DNA from: an uncultured Pseudomonadota bacterium | GTDB taxonomy: Bacteria; Pseudomonadota; Gammaproteobacteria; Burkholderiales; SG8-39 | Direction of reading: 5' to 3' | NCBI GenBank assembly: GCA_903909415.1 | Contig: CAIVVS010000260.1 | Location: forward strand, 1 to 64,000 | Length of the DNA: 64,000 nucleotides | Shown here: positions 52,843 through 61,659 of the stretch, piece by piece | Layout: every line of letters starts with the position of its first letter | How positions within the stretch are numbered: the stretch's first letter is position 1 | Translations under genes and position numbers: made by a program | Notes under the pieces: generated by a model | What the model was told of the DNA's origin: nothing | Database searches by the model: none | What the model saw: only the letters and a program-made list of their open reading frames with translations

Positions 52843-53718
52843 TCAGGGGCGCTTGTCGGGCAAGGGGATGCGTCCGGCCTCGCCCGGCACCCTGGCAAAG
52901 CGGTCCGCCGCCCAGTCATCCGCCGCGCGCAGGATGCATTCGCGCCGGGTGGACACGAAGTTCCACCAGATTAGCCGGCGGCCGTCGAGCGGCTCCCCTC
53001 CGATCACCGCGACACGCGCACCCTGTGCCGCATACAGCCGGGCGCGGTGGCCGGGCTCCAGCACCGCCAGCGTGTGCGGCGCGAGGTCCGTGCCGTCGAT
53101 GGCGACGCCGCCTTCGGGCACGTACACCGCGCGCTCCGGGGCGATGGGTTCCAGGGTGAAGCTGGCGCCGGCCGGCATCGTCAGGTCCAGGTAGAGCGTC
53201 TCGCTCGCGGCGCGCACCGGCGATGCCATTCCGAAGGCGCGACCGACCAGCAGCCTGGCGGTGACGCCGCCGAACCGCTCCTCGGGGATCGCCGGGGCGG
53301 GCGTGTGCTCGAAGAACGGTTCGTCCTCCTCGCGCCCGCGCGGCAGCGCCGCCCACAATTGCAGCCCGTGGCTGCGGAAGGCCCTGCCCTTGAGGTCGTC
53401 GGGGCGGCGTTCGGAATGCACGATGCCGCGGCCCGCCGACATCCAGTTGACCGCGCCGGGTTCGATGCGTTGCACGCTGCCCAGGCTGTCACGGTGCACC
53501 AGTGCACCCTCGTACAGGTAGGTCACCGTCGCCAGCCCGATGTGCGGATGCGGCAGCACATCGAACGCCGCATCCGCCGCGACTGCCGTCGGGCCGAAGT
53601 GGTCGAAGAACAGGAACGGGCCCACGCCCTGCTTCTTCGCCGACGGCAGCAGCCGGCGGATGACCAGGCCACCGCCGAGGTCGTGTTCCCTGCTTCCGAG
53701 CAGCAGCGAGACAGCCAT
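52843..53718 (-). CDS. Pirin family protein
   Basis: The product is 291 aa. Two cupin domains are expected; the first carries the pirin metal site HPHIGLATVTYLYEG and HRDSLG (His, His, His, Glu). Pirins are iron proteins with quercetinase or co-regulator roles. The segment VNWMSAGRGIVHSE is a family hallmark. It follows the Bug gene by 45 bases on the minus strand and is the third gene of a unit headed by the dihydroxyphthalate-decarboxylase-like gene, so it could oxidise an aromatic intermediate. Confidence 0.9.
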   Translation of the reverse strand: MAVSLLLGSREHDLGGGLVIRRLLPSAKKQGVGPFLFFDHFGPTAVAADAAFDVLPHPHIGLATVTYLYEGALVHRDSLGSVQRIEPGAVNWMSAGRGIVHSERRPDDLKGRAFRSHGLQLWAALPRGREEDEPFFEHTPAPAIPEERFGGVTARLLVGRAFGMASPVRAASETLYLDLTMPAGASFTLEPIAPERAVYVPEGGVAIDGTDLAPHTLAVLEPGHRARLYAAQGARVAVIGGEPLDGRRLIWWNFVSTRRECILRAADDWAADRFARVPGEAGRIPLPDKRP

Positions 53719-53763
53719 GGCGCGGGTCGTTCGCGAGTCGTCCCGGGGTCGCCCCCTGGCTCC

Positions 53764-54729
53764 CTACTGCAGTTCCCAGCCCGCGGCCTTCACCTGCGGC
53801 CCCCAGTAGGCCATGCCGGCGCGCACCTTCTCGCCCAGCGCCGCCGGCGTGCCGGGCGCCGGCTCGAACACCAGCTTGGTCATGCGCTCGCGCACGTCCG
53901 GCAGCGCAAGCGCCCGGCCGAGCGCCACGTTGATCCGCTGCACCAGCGCCGCGTCGGTCTTTGCAGGGGCGAACAGGCCGATCCAGTACTCGAACTCGAC
54001 CTTCCAGCCCAGTTCGGTGAAGGTGGGCACGTCGGGCAGCAGCGGGCTGCGCTTCGAATCGATTACCGCGACCACGCGCAGCTTGCCGGCGGCATGCGGC
54101 TCGAGGAAGTCGCCCATGGCGGTCGTGCCAGCGGGCAGCTGCCCGCCCATCAGGTCCTGCACCAGCGGCACCGATCCCTTGTAGGGCACCGTGGTCAGCG
54201 CGACGCCGGCCTGGCGGCCCAGGTCCAGCATGCCGAAGTGCGGGACGCTGCCCGGCGCCGGCACGCCGACGCTGGCCTTGCCAGGATTGGCCTTGGCCCA
54301 GGCGATGAACTCCGGCAGCGTGCGCACGCCGGTGCTGGAGGCCACCGCGAATGCCCCCAGGTAGCGCGCCACCTGGCCCACCGGCGCGAAATCGGCCAGC
54401 GGGTCGTAGCCCGGAGCGCGCACCGTCAGCGGCACCACCACCATGGAATGGTCGGGTGACAGCAGCAGCGTGCGACCGTCGGGCGCCGCGGCCTTGACCG
54501 CCTGCGCCGCGATCTGCCCGCCCGCGCCGGCGCGGGTCTCGACGATCACCGGCGCGCCGAGGTCATCCTTCATCTTCTCGGCCAGCACGCGCGCCACCAC
54601 GTCGATGGTGCCGCCGGCGGGAAATCCGACAACGATGCGGATGGTGCCGGCTTGCGCGCTGGCACCGTTGGCGGCCATCCCCGTGGCCAGGCCCGCCAGC
54701 ATGGCGACGATCATCGGGCAGAATCGCAT
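53764..54729 (-). CDS. Bug/TctC-family solute-binding protein (receptor 8)
   Basis: The product is 321 aa. It has a short signal with cleavage near GASAQA. The ligand loop reads VGFPAGGTIDVVAR, then TVPYKGSVPLV and LPDVPTFTELG. The APAGTP stretch is APAKTD, suggesting a changed C-lobe. The ATG at 54729 has GGGAG 6 bases upstream. It lies 33 bases after the decarboxylase-like gene and before pirin. Confidence 0.9.
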   Translation of the reverse strand: MRFCPMIVAMLAGLATGMAANGASAQAGTIRIVVGFPAGGTIDVVARVLAEKMKDDLGAPVIVETRAGAGGQIAAQAVKAAAPDGRTLLLSPDHSMVVVPLTVRAPGYDPLADFAPVGQVARYLGAFAVASSTGVRTLPEFIAWAKANPGKASVGVPAPGSVPHFGMLDLGRQAGVALTTVPYKGSVPLVQDLMGGQLPAGTTAMGDFLEPHAAGKLRVVAVIDSKRSPLLPDVPTFTELGWKVEFEYWIGLFAPAKTDAALVQRINVALGRALALPDVRERMTKLVFEPAPGTPAALGEKVRAGMAYWGPQVKAAGWELQ

Positions 54730-54762
54730 TCACTGCTCCCTGTCCAGGTGCTGCATGGCGGA

Positions 54763-55749
54763 TCAGACCTTCGACAACTCCAGCGTGCCCGGGTGGAACA
54801 GTTCCTCGGGCGCGAGCTTGCGCACGGACAGCCCCTGGTCGAAGGAGTAGCGAAGCATCGCCTCGATCGCCTTGCGGTTGGGCCCGACGCCGTAGCTCCA
54901 GTAGTCCTGCGCGAGCAGCTCCTCCGCGGCGGTGACCTCGCCGTAGACCCAGGGCAGGGTCACGAAATTCACGCCCGGATCGCGCAGTTCATGGATGGCG
55001 ATCTCCTTGGCCTTGATGAAAGCCTTGTAGACGCTGACCGCGAGCCAGGGGTGCTGCTCCAGCAGGGTCCTGCGCACGCCCACCATGTGCATGATGGGGA
55101 AGCAGCCGGTCTTGCGGAAATAGGCCTGCTCGTGCACCCGGTAGTCCTCGAACAGCCGCACCACCTTGGGGTTGACGCGGTAGCAGCTCGGCACGCGCGC
55201 GCTGATCACCGCGTCCAGCTCGCCCGCGTCCAGCATCTGCGCCAGCGTCTGGTCATCGCGGATCGGCGTGATCGACACCGACGGGTCGACGTTGAGCTTG
55301 GCGCGCTCCTTGCGCCCGGGCTGCTCCTGGCCGCCGGTGAACCAGAGGATGTCGCGCGGCCGCACGCCGTACTCGTCCTCGAGGATGCCGCGCGCCCACA
55401 GGCAGGCGGTCATCTGGTACTCGGGCATGCCCACGCGCTTGCCGACCAGGTCCTTCGGCTCGCGGATGCCGCGGTCGGCGCGGATGTAGATCGCCGAATG
55501 CCGGAAGCACTTGGACAGGAACGCCGGCAGCGCGACGTACGGGCAGTCGCCGCGCGCGGTGGTCATCATGGTGCTGCTGGCCGAGAGTTCGGTGACGTCG
55601 AACTCGGCGCCGTTGAAGGCGCGGTGGAAACATTCCTCGGCGGAAAGCGGGACCGCGTCGACCTCGCAGCCCTCGATGCGTACCCGGCCGTCGAAGATGG
55701 CCTGCACCCGGTCGTAGCGTTCGCAGGCAAGGCTGATGCGCAGTGTCAT
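54763..55749 (-). CDS. 4,5-dihydroxyphthalate decarboxylase-like / periplasmic-binding-fold protein
   Basis: The product is 328 aa with no signal peptide, which argues for a cytosolic enzyme rather than a transport receptor. Layout and motifs (ISLACERYDRVQAI, FDVTELSAS, RGIREPKDLVGKRVGMPEY, GCFPIMHMVGVRRTLLE) match the Pht5-like group, whose members decarboxylate 4,5-dihydroxyphthalate to protocatechuate but which includes many unassigned proteins of the periplasmic-binding-protein type II fold. The ATG at 55749 has GGAG upstream. It leads the unit with receptor 8 and pirin, so phthalate-type acids are a possible substrate class. Confidence 0.82.
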   Translation of the reverse strand: MTLRISLACERYDRVQAIFDGRVRIEGCEVDAVPLSAEECFHRAFNGAEFDVTELSASSTMMTTARGDCPYVALPAFLSKCFRHSAIYIRADRGIREPKDLVGKRVGMPEYQMTACLWARGILEDEYGVRPRDILWFTGGQEQPGRKERAKLNVDPSVSITPIRDDQTLAQMLDAGELDAVISARVPSCYRVNPKVVRLFEDYRVHEQAYFRKTGCFPIMHMVGVRRTLLEQHPWLAVSVYKAFIKAKEIAIHELRDPGVNFVTLPWVYGEVTAAEELLAQDYWSYGVGPNRKAIEAMLRYSFDQGLSVRKLAPEELFHPGTLELSKV

Positions 55750-55774
55750 GACGTGTCTCCGAGGTTGGTTGCCG

Positions 55775-55838
55775 ATTATAAAAGATGATTCCCCGCATCA
55801 GGCACGCTGCTTGCATGGCGTATTATCTTCAGCGTGCC
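55775..55838. promoter_or_regulatory. Divergent promoter region with 9-bp palindrome
   Basis: On the minus strand a perfect -10, TATAAT, lies at 55775-55780 for the decarboxylase-like gene, with a poor -35. GGCACGCTG (55801-55809) and CAGCGTGCC (55830-55838) are exact inverted repeats with a 20-base spacer containing TATTAT, a possible -10 for receptor 9. It is an operator candidate. Confidence 0.5.
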
Positions 55839-55887
55839 CGGGGCCAGGCGGTGGCCCGGACGGGCGGGCTGATCAAGGAGAAGCGAT

Positions 55888-56871
55888 ATGGCATTCGGCA
55901 TCAAGGCAGTCGCGGGTCTGGCCGCGGGCGTTGCGTTGGCGTTTTCGCAGGCAGCCGTTGCGCAGGACTACCCCAACAAGCCGATACGCGTTCTCGTGTC
56001 CTCGGCCGCGGGCGGCCCGGTGGACATCGCCGCGCGCGTGCTCGGGCAGAAGCTCTCCGAGACCTGGGGCCAGCCCATCACGGTGGAGAACCGCCCCGGT
56101 GCCGGGGAGGTTATAGGCACCGAACAGGTCGCCCGCTCGGCGCCCGACGGCTACACGCTGCTGGTGGTTTCGCTGAACCCGTTCACCATCAACCCCGTGG
56201 TGTTCGCCAAGCTCGGCTACGACCCGGAAAAGGGCTTCGCGCCGATCAGCACCATCACCGTGAACCCGATGGTGGTCACCACCACCGCCAAGTCGCCCTA
56301 CAACTCCCTGCGCGACATGCTCGCGGACTCCAAGTCGCGCACCGGCGGCGTGACCTGGTCCACGCCGGGCCTGGCCACGTCCAACCACATGGCCGGGGAG
56401 TGGTTGCAGGCCGAGACCAACACCAAGTGGTTCCACGTCCCGTACAAGGGAGGACCGGCGGCGATGAATGCCGTGATCAACGGCGAGGTGCAGTTCGGCG
56501 TGGTCTCCCTGGTGCAGGTGGTGCCGCTGGTGAAAGCGGGCACGGTGAAGGCGCTGGCGGTCACCACCGGCAAGCGCACGCCGCTGGCCCCCGATTGGGC
56601 CACCGTGGCCGAGCAGATCGGCATGCCCGGCTTCGATGCATCGGTGCGCACCGCGATGTTCGCGCCGGCCGGCACGCCGCGTCCCGTCGTCACCAGGATC
56701 AACACCGACGTCAACCGCCTGCTGAACACGGCCGAGATGCGCGAGCGCTTCTCGACCCTCGGTGCCGAACCCTCCGGTTCGACCCCGGAGGAACTGGCCG
56801 CATTGATCGCGAGGGCGCGCGCCCAGATGGCGCAGGTGGTCCAGAGGAACGGCATCAAGGTTGAACAGTAG
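55888..56871 (+). CDS. Bug/TctC-family solute-binding protein (receptor 9)
   Basis: The product is 327 aa. The signal peptide ends near AAVAQD. The first loop is VSSAAGGPVDIAAR, a departure from the FPPGG consensus, while SAPDGYTLLVV, HVPYKGGP and APAGTPRPVV are kept. AAGKL is replaced by KAGTVKALAVTT. The ribosome site AAGGAGAAG lies upstream of the ATG at 55888. It is a single gene, divergent from the decarboxylase-like gene. Confidence 0.9.
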   Translation: MAFGIKAVAGLAAGVALAFSQAAVAQDYPNKPIRVLVSSAAGGPVDIAARVLGQKLSETWGQPITVENRPGAGEVIGTEQVARSAPDGYTLLVVSLNPFTINPVVFAKLGYDPEKGFAPISTITVNPMVVTTTAKSPYNSLRDMLADSKSRTGGVTWSTPGLATSNHMAGEWLQAETNTKWFHVPYKGGPAAMNAVINGEVQFGVVSLVQVVPLVKAGTVKALAVTTGKRTPLAPDWATVAEQIGMPGFDASVRTAMFAPAGTPRPVVTRINTDVNRLLNTAEMRERFSTLGAEPSGSTPEELAALIARARAQMAQVVQRNGIKVEQ

Positions 56872-57118
56872 TTCCAGCGCAACGCACGCCTGCGGCCTGC
56901 CCGGCCGCAGGCCGACCAGCCTGGACTGCGTGATACTACGCATCCAGATAGCACAATCCGGTTGGCACAGGCACCGTTTTGGTAGACTCCGGGAATCGGC
57001 GCGGCAAGCTGTCAGGCGCCGGAGACCCCGAAGAATGCCAGCGTGAACAGACTGCCCCAACCAGCCCAGCGCGCGCCCGATAGGCAGTCCGGCACTGCGG
57101 GCGCCCCGGCAGGCGACC

Positions 57119-58543
57119 GTGGCTGACGCAGCGGCCCCCGCCGCACAGGCGCCCGCACCCGCCGCCATCCGGCACGGCGCGGCATCCGGGCCGTGGCGCG
57201 ACGCCCTGCCCTACCTGGGTGCCTTCGCGGTCGTGGCGGCCCTGCTGGCCGCCCTGGTGATCTACAACAGCGCGCTGCTGCGCGAGCAACGCGAGCAGAA
57301 CGCCATCGCGGCGGCCAGCAACGTCATCACCCTGGCCGAGGCGCGCCTGGATGCCACCGTGCGGCGTGCCCGCGCCCAGATCGAGCTCCTGCTGGCCGAG
57401 GTGGCGGAGTCCGACCTGACCGGCCAGACCTCCCCGACCAGGCGCAAGCAGCTGCGCGACATGATGGTGCTCAGCCTGCGCCACTTCCCGGAGGTCGCCG
57501 ACGCCTTCGTGGTCGATGCGCGGGGCGTGCAGCGATACCACACCTGGGACGCGCCGCCGCAGGACCATGAGAAGCGCGCCTGGTTCCGCAGCATCCGCGA
57601 CAACCCGCGCGGCAAGGTGGTGTTCTCCGAAGTGATGGTGGGCGCGCAGAGCGGCCAGCCGGTGGTGGTGATGGCGCTGCCGCTGCGCGGCGCGTCCGGC
57701 GCCTTCTACGGCGCGGTGGCGATGAGCCTGGACCTGTACCAGTTCGAGTCCCAGGTCCGGCGCCTGAACTTCGGGCAGCTGGGCTTCTTCTCGATACGCC
57801 GCAGCGACGACGGCAGCCTGATGCTGCGCTGGCCGCCCGCCCCCGCCAAGCTCAACCTGCCCGCCGCGACCGGCGAGACCGCGCCCATCCTCGCCGGCGC
57901 GCGCGTCGGCACCACGCGCTACACCTCGCCCGATGACCGGGTGGAGCGCACCATCGTGTTCAACCAGCTCGACAGCGCACCCTTCGCGGTGTCGGCGGGC
58001 ATCGCCGAGGATGACTACCTCGCGGAATGGCGCTTCGCCGTCCTGGGCGCGACGCTGCTGGCGCTGGTCGCCCTGCTCGCCGTGGGCGCGTTCTTCTACG
58101 TGTCCTGGTCGGCGGCGCGGGAGCAGCGCCAGGTGATGCTCGCGCTGACGCGCAGCGAGCAGCAGCTGCGCGTCACCATGGACACCATGGACGCGGGCGT
58201 GTGGATCCGCGACCTGCACAACCTCATCATCGACTGCAACGATGCCTGCTGCCGCATGATGGGCCTGCCGCGCGAGGACATGCTGGGCCATGAAAGCCTG
58301 CCCGAAGGCTGGAAGTTCGAGCCCGAGGAAACCTTCCCCGGCCGCCCGGACGACCGTCCGGCCGCCGTCGTGCTGCGCACCGGCCGCCCGGTGAACGGCA
58401 AGGTCTACCGCCTGCACCGTCCGGTCGGCAGCCCGCTTTGGCTCAGCGTCAACGCGCGCCCGATCACCGACGGCAAGGGCAGGATGACCGCCGTGGTGAT
58501 CGTGCTGAACGACGTCACCGAATCACGCGCCGCCCGCGCCTAG
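57119..58543 (+). CDS. dCache-PAS membrane sensor without output domain
   Basis: The product is 474 aa. Helix 1 (about residues 31-51) and helix 2 (about 304-328) bracket a large periplasmic dCache-like ligand domain with RHFPEVADAFVVDARGVQRYHT and KVVFSEVMVGAQSG. A cytosolic PAS domain follows (about 340-470, with DTMDAGVWIRDLHNLI and VIVLNDVTES). The protein then ends, with no histidine kinase, GGDEF, EAL or methyl-accepting domain. The 44 bases after the stop leave no room for a frameshifted output domain. The start is GTG at 57119. It may signal by partnering another protein, or be a truncated kinase or cyclase. Confidence 0.8.
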   Translation: MADAAAPAAQAPAPAAIRHGAASGPWRDALPYLGAFAVVAALLAALVIYNSALLREQREQNAIAAASNVITLAEARLDATVRRARAQIELLLAEVAESDLTGQTSPTRRKQLRDMMVLSLRHFPEVADAFVVDARGVQRYHTWDAPPQDHEKRAWFRSIRDNPRGKVVFSEVMVGAQSGQPVVVMALPLRGASGAFYGAVAMSLDLYQFESQVRRLNFGQLGFFSIRRSDDGSLMLRWPPAPAKLNLPAATGETAPILAGARVGTTRYTSPDDRVERTIVFNQLDSAPFAVSAGIAEDDYLAEWRFAVLGATLLALVALLAVGAFFYVSWSAAREQRQVMLALTRSEQQLRVTMDTMDAGVWIRDLHNLIIDCNDACCRMMGLPREDMLGHESLPEGWKFEPEETFPGRPDDRPAAVVLRTGRPVNGKVYRLHRPVGSPLWLSVNARPITDGKGRMTAVVIVLNDVTESRAARA

Positions 58544-58586
58544 GCGCGTTGCCCTCGCGACGTCCGGGCAGCGCCGCCGCCCGGCC

Positions 58587-59576
58587 TCATTCCGCGTCGA
58601 TCTTCGCCGCCTTCGCCACCCGCGCGTACTTCGCGGCTTCCTCGCGGATGAACTCGGCAAAGGCCGCCGGCGAACTCTGCGCGATGTCCAGTCCCTGCAC
58701 CGCGAAGCCGTTCCTCACCTCCGGCAGCGCCAGCACCGCGGTCGCGTCGGCGTGGATGCGCGCCACCAGTTCCTTGGGCGTGCCGGCCGGCGCGAGCAGC
58801 CCGTACCAGCTGGTCAGCTCGAAATCCGCCACGCCCGCCTCCGCGCCCGTGGGCACCGCAGGCATCTGCCCCGAGCGCTGCTTCGAGGTCACCGCCAGCG
58901 CGCGCAGGCGTCCTGCCTGCACGAAGCGCAGCACCGAGGCCACCGAAGCGAACGTCACCTGCACCTGTCCCGCGACCGCATCGGCGGTGGCCGGACCCGA
59001 GCCCTTGTAGGGAACGTGCTCGATCGCAACGCCGGTGCGCAGCTTGAACAACTCACCCGCGAAGTGGTGCACGCTGCCGCTGCCCGACGACGAGTAGGAC
59101 ATCGCACCGGGCCTGGCCTTGGCCATGGCCACCAGCCCCGCAACGTCCCTGGCCGGCAGCGTCGGGTTCACTGCCAGCACCAGGGGAGCGGAACCGAGCT
59201 GCGCAATCGGCGTCAGGTCCTTGACCGGGTCATAGGGCAGCTTTTTCATAGTCACCGGATTGACCGCGAGCTCGGTCGCATAGGCCATCAGCAGCGTGTG
59301 GCCGTCCGGCCGCGCCTTGACCACCGCCTCGGTGGCGATGATGGCGTTGGCGCCGGCGCGGTTCTCGACCACCACCGGCTGCTTCCAGCGGTCGGACAGC
59401 GGTTGCGCCACCAGCCGCGCCACCAGGTCGGTGCCGCCGCCGGGCGGATAACCCACCACCATGCGCACCGGGCGCTCCGGCCAGGCCTGCGCCCATGCGC
59501 CCTGCGCGACGCCCGCCGCCAATGCAGCACCCGCCACCAACCTCGCCACGACCGACATCCAGCTTGCGCGATTCAT
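58587..59576 (-). CDS. Bug/TctC-family solute-binding protein (receptor 10)
   Basis: The product is 329 aa. The signal peptide is cleaved near GAWAQA. VGYPPGGGTDLVAR, KARPDGHTLLMA, HVPYKGSGPA, AGRLRALAVTS and APAGTPKELV follow. The ATG at 59576 has GGGGGAG upstream; an upstream ATG at 59645 would add a non-secretory leader. It is convergent with the dCache-PAS gene and divergent from the HDOD gene across an AT-rich region (59577-59810) that contains no further gene. Confidence 0.91.
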   Translation of the reverse strand: MNRASWMSVVARLVAGAALAAGVAQGAWAQAWPERPVRMVVGYPPGGGTDLVARLVAQPLSDRWKQPVVVENRAGANAIIATEAVVKARPDGHTLLMAYATELAVNPVTMKKLPYDPVKDLTPIAQLGSAPLVLAVNPTLPARDVAGLVAMAKARPGAMSYSSSGSGSVHHFAGELFKLRTGVAIEHVPYKGSGPATADAVAGQVQVTFASVASVLRFVQAGRLRALAVTSKQRSGQMPAVPTGAEAGVADFELTSWYGLLAPAGTPKELVARIHADATAVLALPEVRNGFAVQGLDIAQSSPAAFAEFIREEAAKYARVAKAAKIDAE

Positions 59577-59810
59577 CTGCTCCCCCTGTTCGTCCCTGCC
59601 ATCCCGGGCCAATGTAGCAGATGCAGGAGGGGATTTTTTATCCAATATAAACAGCTACTTAACATGTATTCGGGCAGTTCCTGCTCAAGCTGCCGCCGGG
59701 TCTGCCGTTACACAACGATGGACGCCCGTGTCTCCCCCTCCGATCCGCCAGCCCCTTCGCCGACCTCGGTGTCGGACTGGGTCTGACTGGTCGCAAACAG
59801 CTCGCTCCCG

Positions 59811-60566
59811 GTGCTGCCCGCCACCGCCACGGAACTCGCGCGGCTGCGCGCCGACCCCGAGCAGTTCAACGCCCACGACCTGGACGGCGCGCTGGAAGCG
59901 GACCCGCTGTTCGCCGCCAAGCTGTTCGCCTACCTTGCGATCGCGCGCGGCTCGCGGGCCGAGGCCGACGTGGGAACGGTCAGGCGCGCCATCACCATGA
60001 TGGGCACCGGCCCGTTCCTCGCGGCCTTCGCACAGGTGCCGGTGCTGGCGGACACCTTCGCCGGCAAGCGCGACGCGCTGCGCGGCTTCGTGCGGGTCAT
60101 GCGGCGGGCGCGCCGTGCCGCGCGCTTCGCGGGCGCGATGGCCGCGTGGCGCAACGACCCCGCCATAGAGGAAATCACGCTGGCCGCGCTGCTGCACGAC
60201 ATCGCCGAGATGCTGCTGTGGTGCCTGTGTCCCGCAGCGCCGGCCCACGTCGCGCGGCTGCAATCGCGCGATGTGACCCTGCGCAGCGCGGTGGCGCAGC
60301 GCAGCGTACTCGGGTTCGAACTGCCGGAACTGCAGCTCGCGCTGGCCAGGCGCTGGCGCCTGCCGGCGCAGCTGGTCGCGATGATGCACCACGACGAATC
60401 ATCGGGCCCGCGCGGCCGCTGCGTAGCGCTGGCGGTGAACCTCTCGCGGCACTCGTCACGCGGCTGGGGCAACCCGGCGCTGCCGGACGACTTCCGCGAC
60501 CTCGCCAACCTCCTGCAGGTGACGCCCGCCGAGGCGCGCGACATCGTCGGCGCGCCCGCCGCCTGA
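59811..60566 (+). CDS. HDOD-domain protein
   Basis: The product is 251 aa. A single HDOD domain, related to HD phosphohydrolases but usually non-catalytic, spans about residues 5-200. LPATATELARLRADPEQF at the N-terminus, and LAALLHDIAEMLLW with the HD pair, then ALARRWRLPAQLVAMMHHDE, are characteristic. HDOD proteins act in signalling, motility or stress. The start is uncertain: GTG at 59811 has no ribosome site, and an in-frame TGA lies at 59784-59786, so only a short extension is possible. The upstream AT-rich tract (59632-59660) may hold the promoter. It is convergent with receptor 11. Confidence 0.75.
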   Translation: MLPATATELARLRADPEQFNAHDLDGALEADPLFAAKLFAYLAIARGSRAEADVGTVRRAITMMGTGPFLAAFAQVPVLADTFAGKRDALRGFVRVMRRARRAARFAGAMAAWRNDPAIEEITLAALLHDIAEMLLWCLCPAAPAHVARLQSRDVTLRSAVAQRSVLGFELPELQLALARRWRLPAQLVAMMHHDESSGPRGRCVALAVNLSRHSSRGWGNPALPDDFRDLANLLQVTPAEARDIVGAPAA

Positions 60567-60581
60567 GCGCCCCGCGCAGGC

Positions 60582-61565
60582 TCAGTCGGCCTTCGCCCCG
60601 GATTCGCGCACCACTTTCGCCACCCGGGGAATCTCGGAGGCCATCATCTTCGCCAGCTCCTCGGGCGTGGAGCCCATCGGGTCGGCGGCCTGGTCCACCA
60701 GGGTCTTGACCACGTCCGGCGACTTGATCGCCTTGACGAACTCCTCGTTCAGCTTGCGGACCACCGGGTCGGGCGTGCCCGCCGGCGCATACAGCGCGAA
60801 CCACTGGTCGATCTCCACGCCCTTGACGCCCAGTTCGGCCAGCGTCGGCACGTCCGGCAGCGCGCGCGAGCGCGACAGCGAGGCGATGCCTATGGTGCGC
60901 AGGCGTCCGTCACGGATGAACGCACCGGCGGATATGTAGGACGAGAACATCATCTCGGCCCGCCCGGCCACCACCTCGGCCACTGCGGGCGCCGCGCCCT
61001 TCATCGGCACGTGCACCAGGGTCGCGCCGGTCTCGCGCGCGAAAAGCTCGCCCATCAGGTGGCTGGTCGTGCCGATGCCCTGGGTGGTGTAACTCAGGCC
61101 GCCCTTCTTGGACTTGCCCATGGCGATCAGCTCCTGCAGCGTGCGCGCAGGCAGCCCGGCGTGCACCACCAGCAGGCTGGGGAAGGAGAACAGCGTGGTG
61201 ATCGGCTTGAAGTCCTTGATCGGGTCGTAATCCAGTTTCTGGTACAGGCTGACGTTCACGACGTGGGTGCCGGTATGGCCCATGTACAGCGTATAGCCGT
61301 CGGGGACGGCGCTCTTGACCGCCACCGCGCCCACCACGCCGCCCGCGCCGGCGCGGTTGTCCACCACCATGGTCTGGCCCACCGAGTCCTGCACCTTGCG
61401 CGCCATCAGCCGCATGATCTGGTCGGAGCTGCCGCCGGGCGGGAACGGCACGACGATGGTGACGGACCGGCTCGGGTAGGCCTGCGCGATGGCCTGCGGC
61501 ACGGCTGCGAGCGAGGCGAGCGCGGCAAGGGCGGTGAGCGGGATTGCGGTCAGCTTGGTGTTCAT
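60582..61565 (-). CDS. Bug/TctC-family solute-binding protein (receptor 11)
   Basis: The product is 327 aa. The signal peptide ends near QAIAQA. VPFPPGGSSDQIMR is canonical. The PYKG loop reads VPMKGAAP, and the next segment, AEMMFSSYISAGAFIRDGRLRTIGI, is typical. The VPTLAELGVKG and APAGTPDPVV stretches are present. The start is ATG 61565 with GGAG 6 bases upstream. It is divergent from the DUF268 gene (94 bases) with no clear operator. Confidence 0.9.
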   Translation of the reverse strand: MNTKLTAIPLTALAALASLAAVPQAIAQAYPSRSVTIVVPFPPGGSSDQIMRLMARKVQDSVGQTMVVDNRAGAGGVVGAVAVKSAVPDGYTLYMGHTGTHVVNVSLYQKLDYDPIKDFKPITTLFSFPSLLVVHAGLPARTLQELIAMGKSKKGGLSYTTQGIGTTSHLMGELFARETGATLVHVPMKGAAPAVAEVVAGRAEMMFSSYISAGAFIRDGRLRTIGIASLSRSRALPDVPTLAELGVKGVEIDQWFALYAPAGTPDPVVRKLNEEFVKAIKSPDVVKTLVDQAADPMGSTPEELAKMMASEIPRVAKVVRESGAKAD

Positions 61566-61659
61566 GGCGGCTCCTGGACGTCGATTGCGGACAACGGGAA
61601 TGCTAGCAGCTTCACACCGTGCAAGGCCGGCGCAGGCCATCACGGGTGATAATCCCCGC

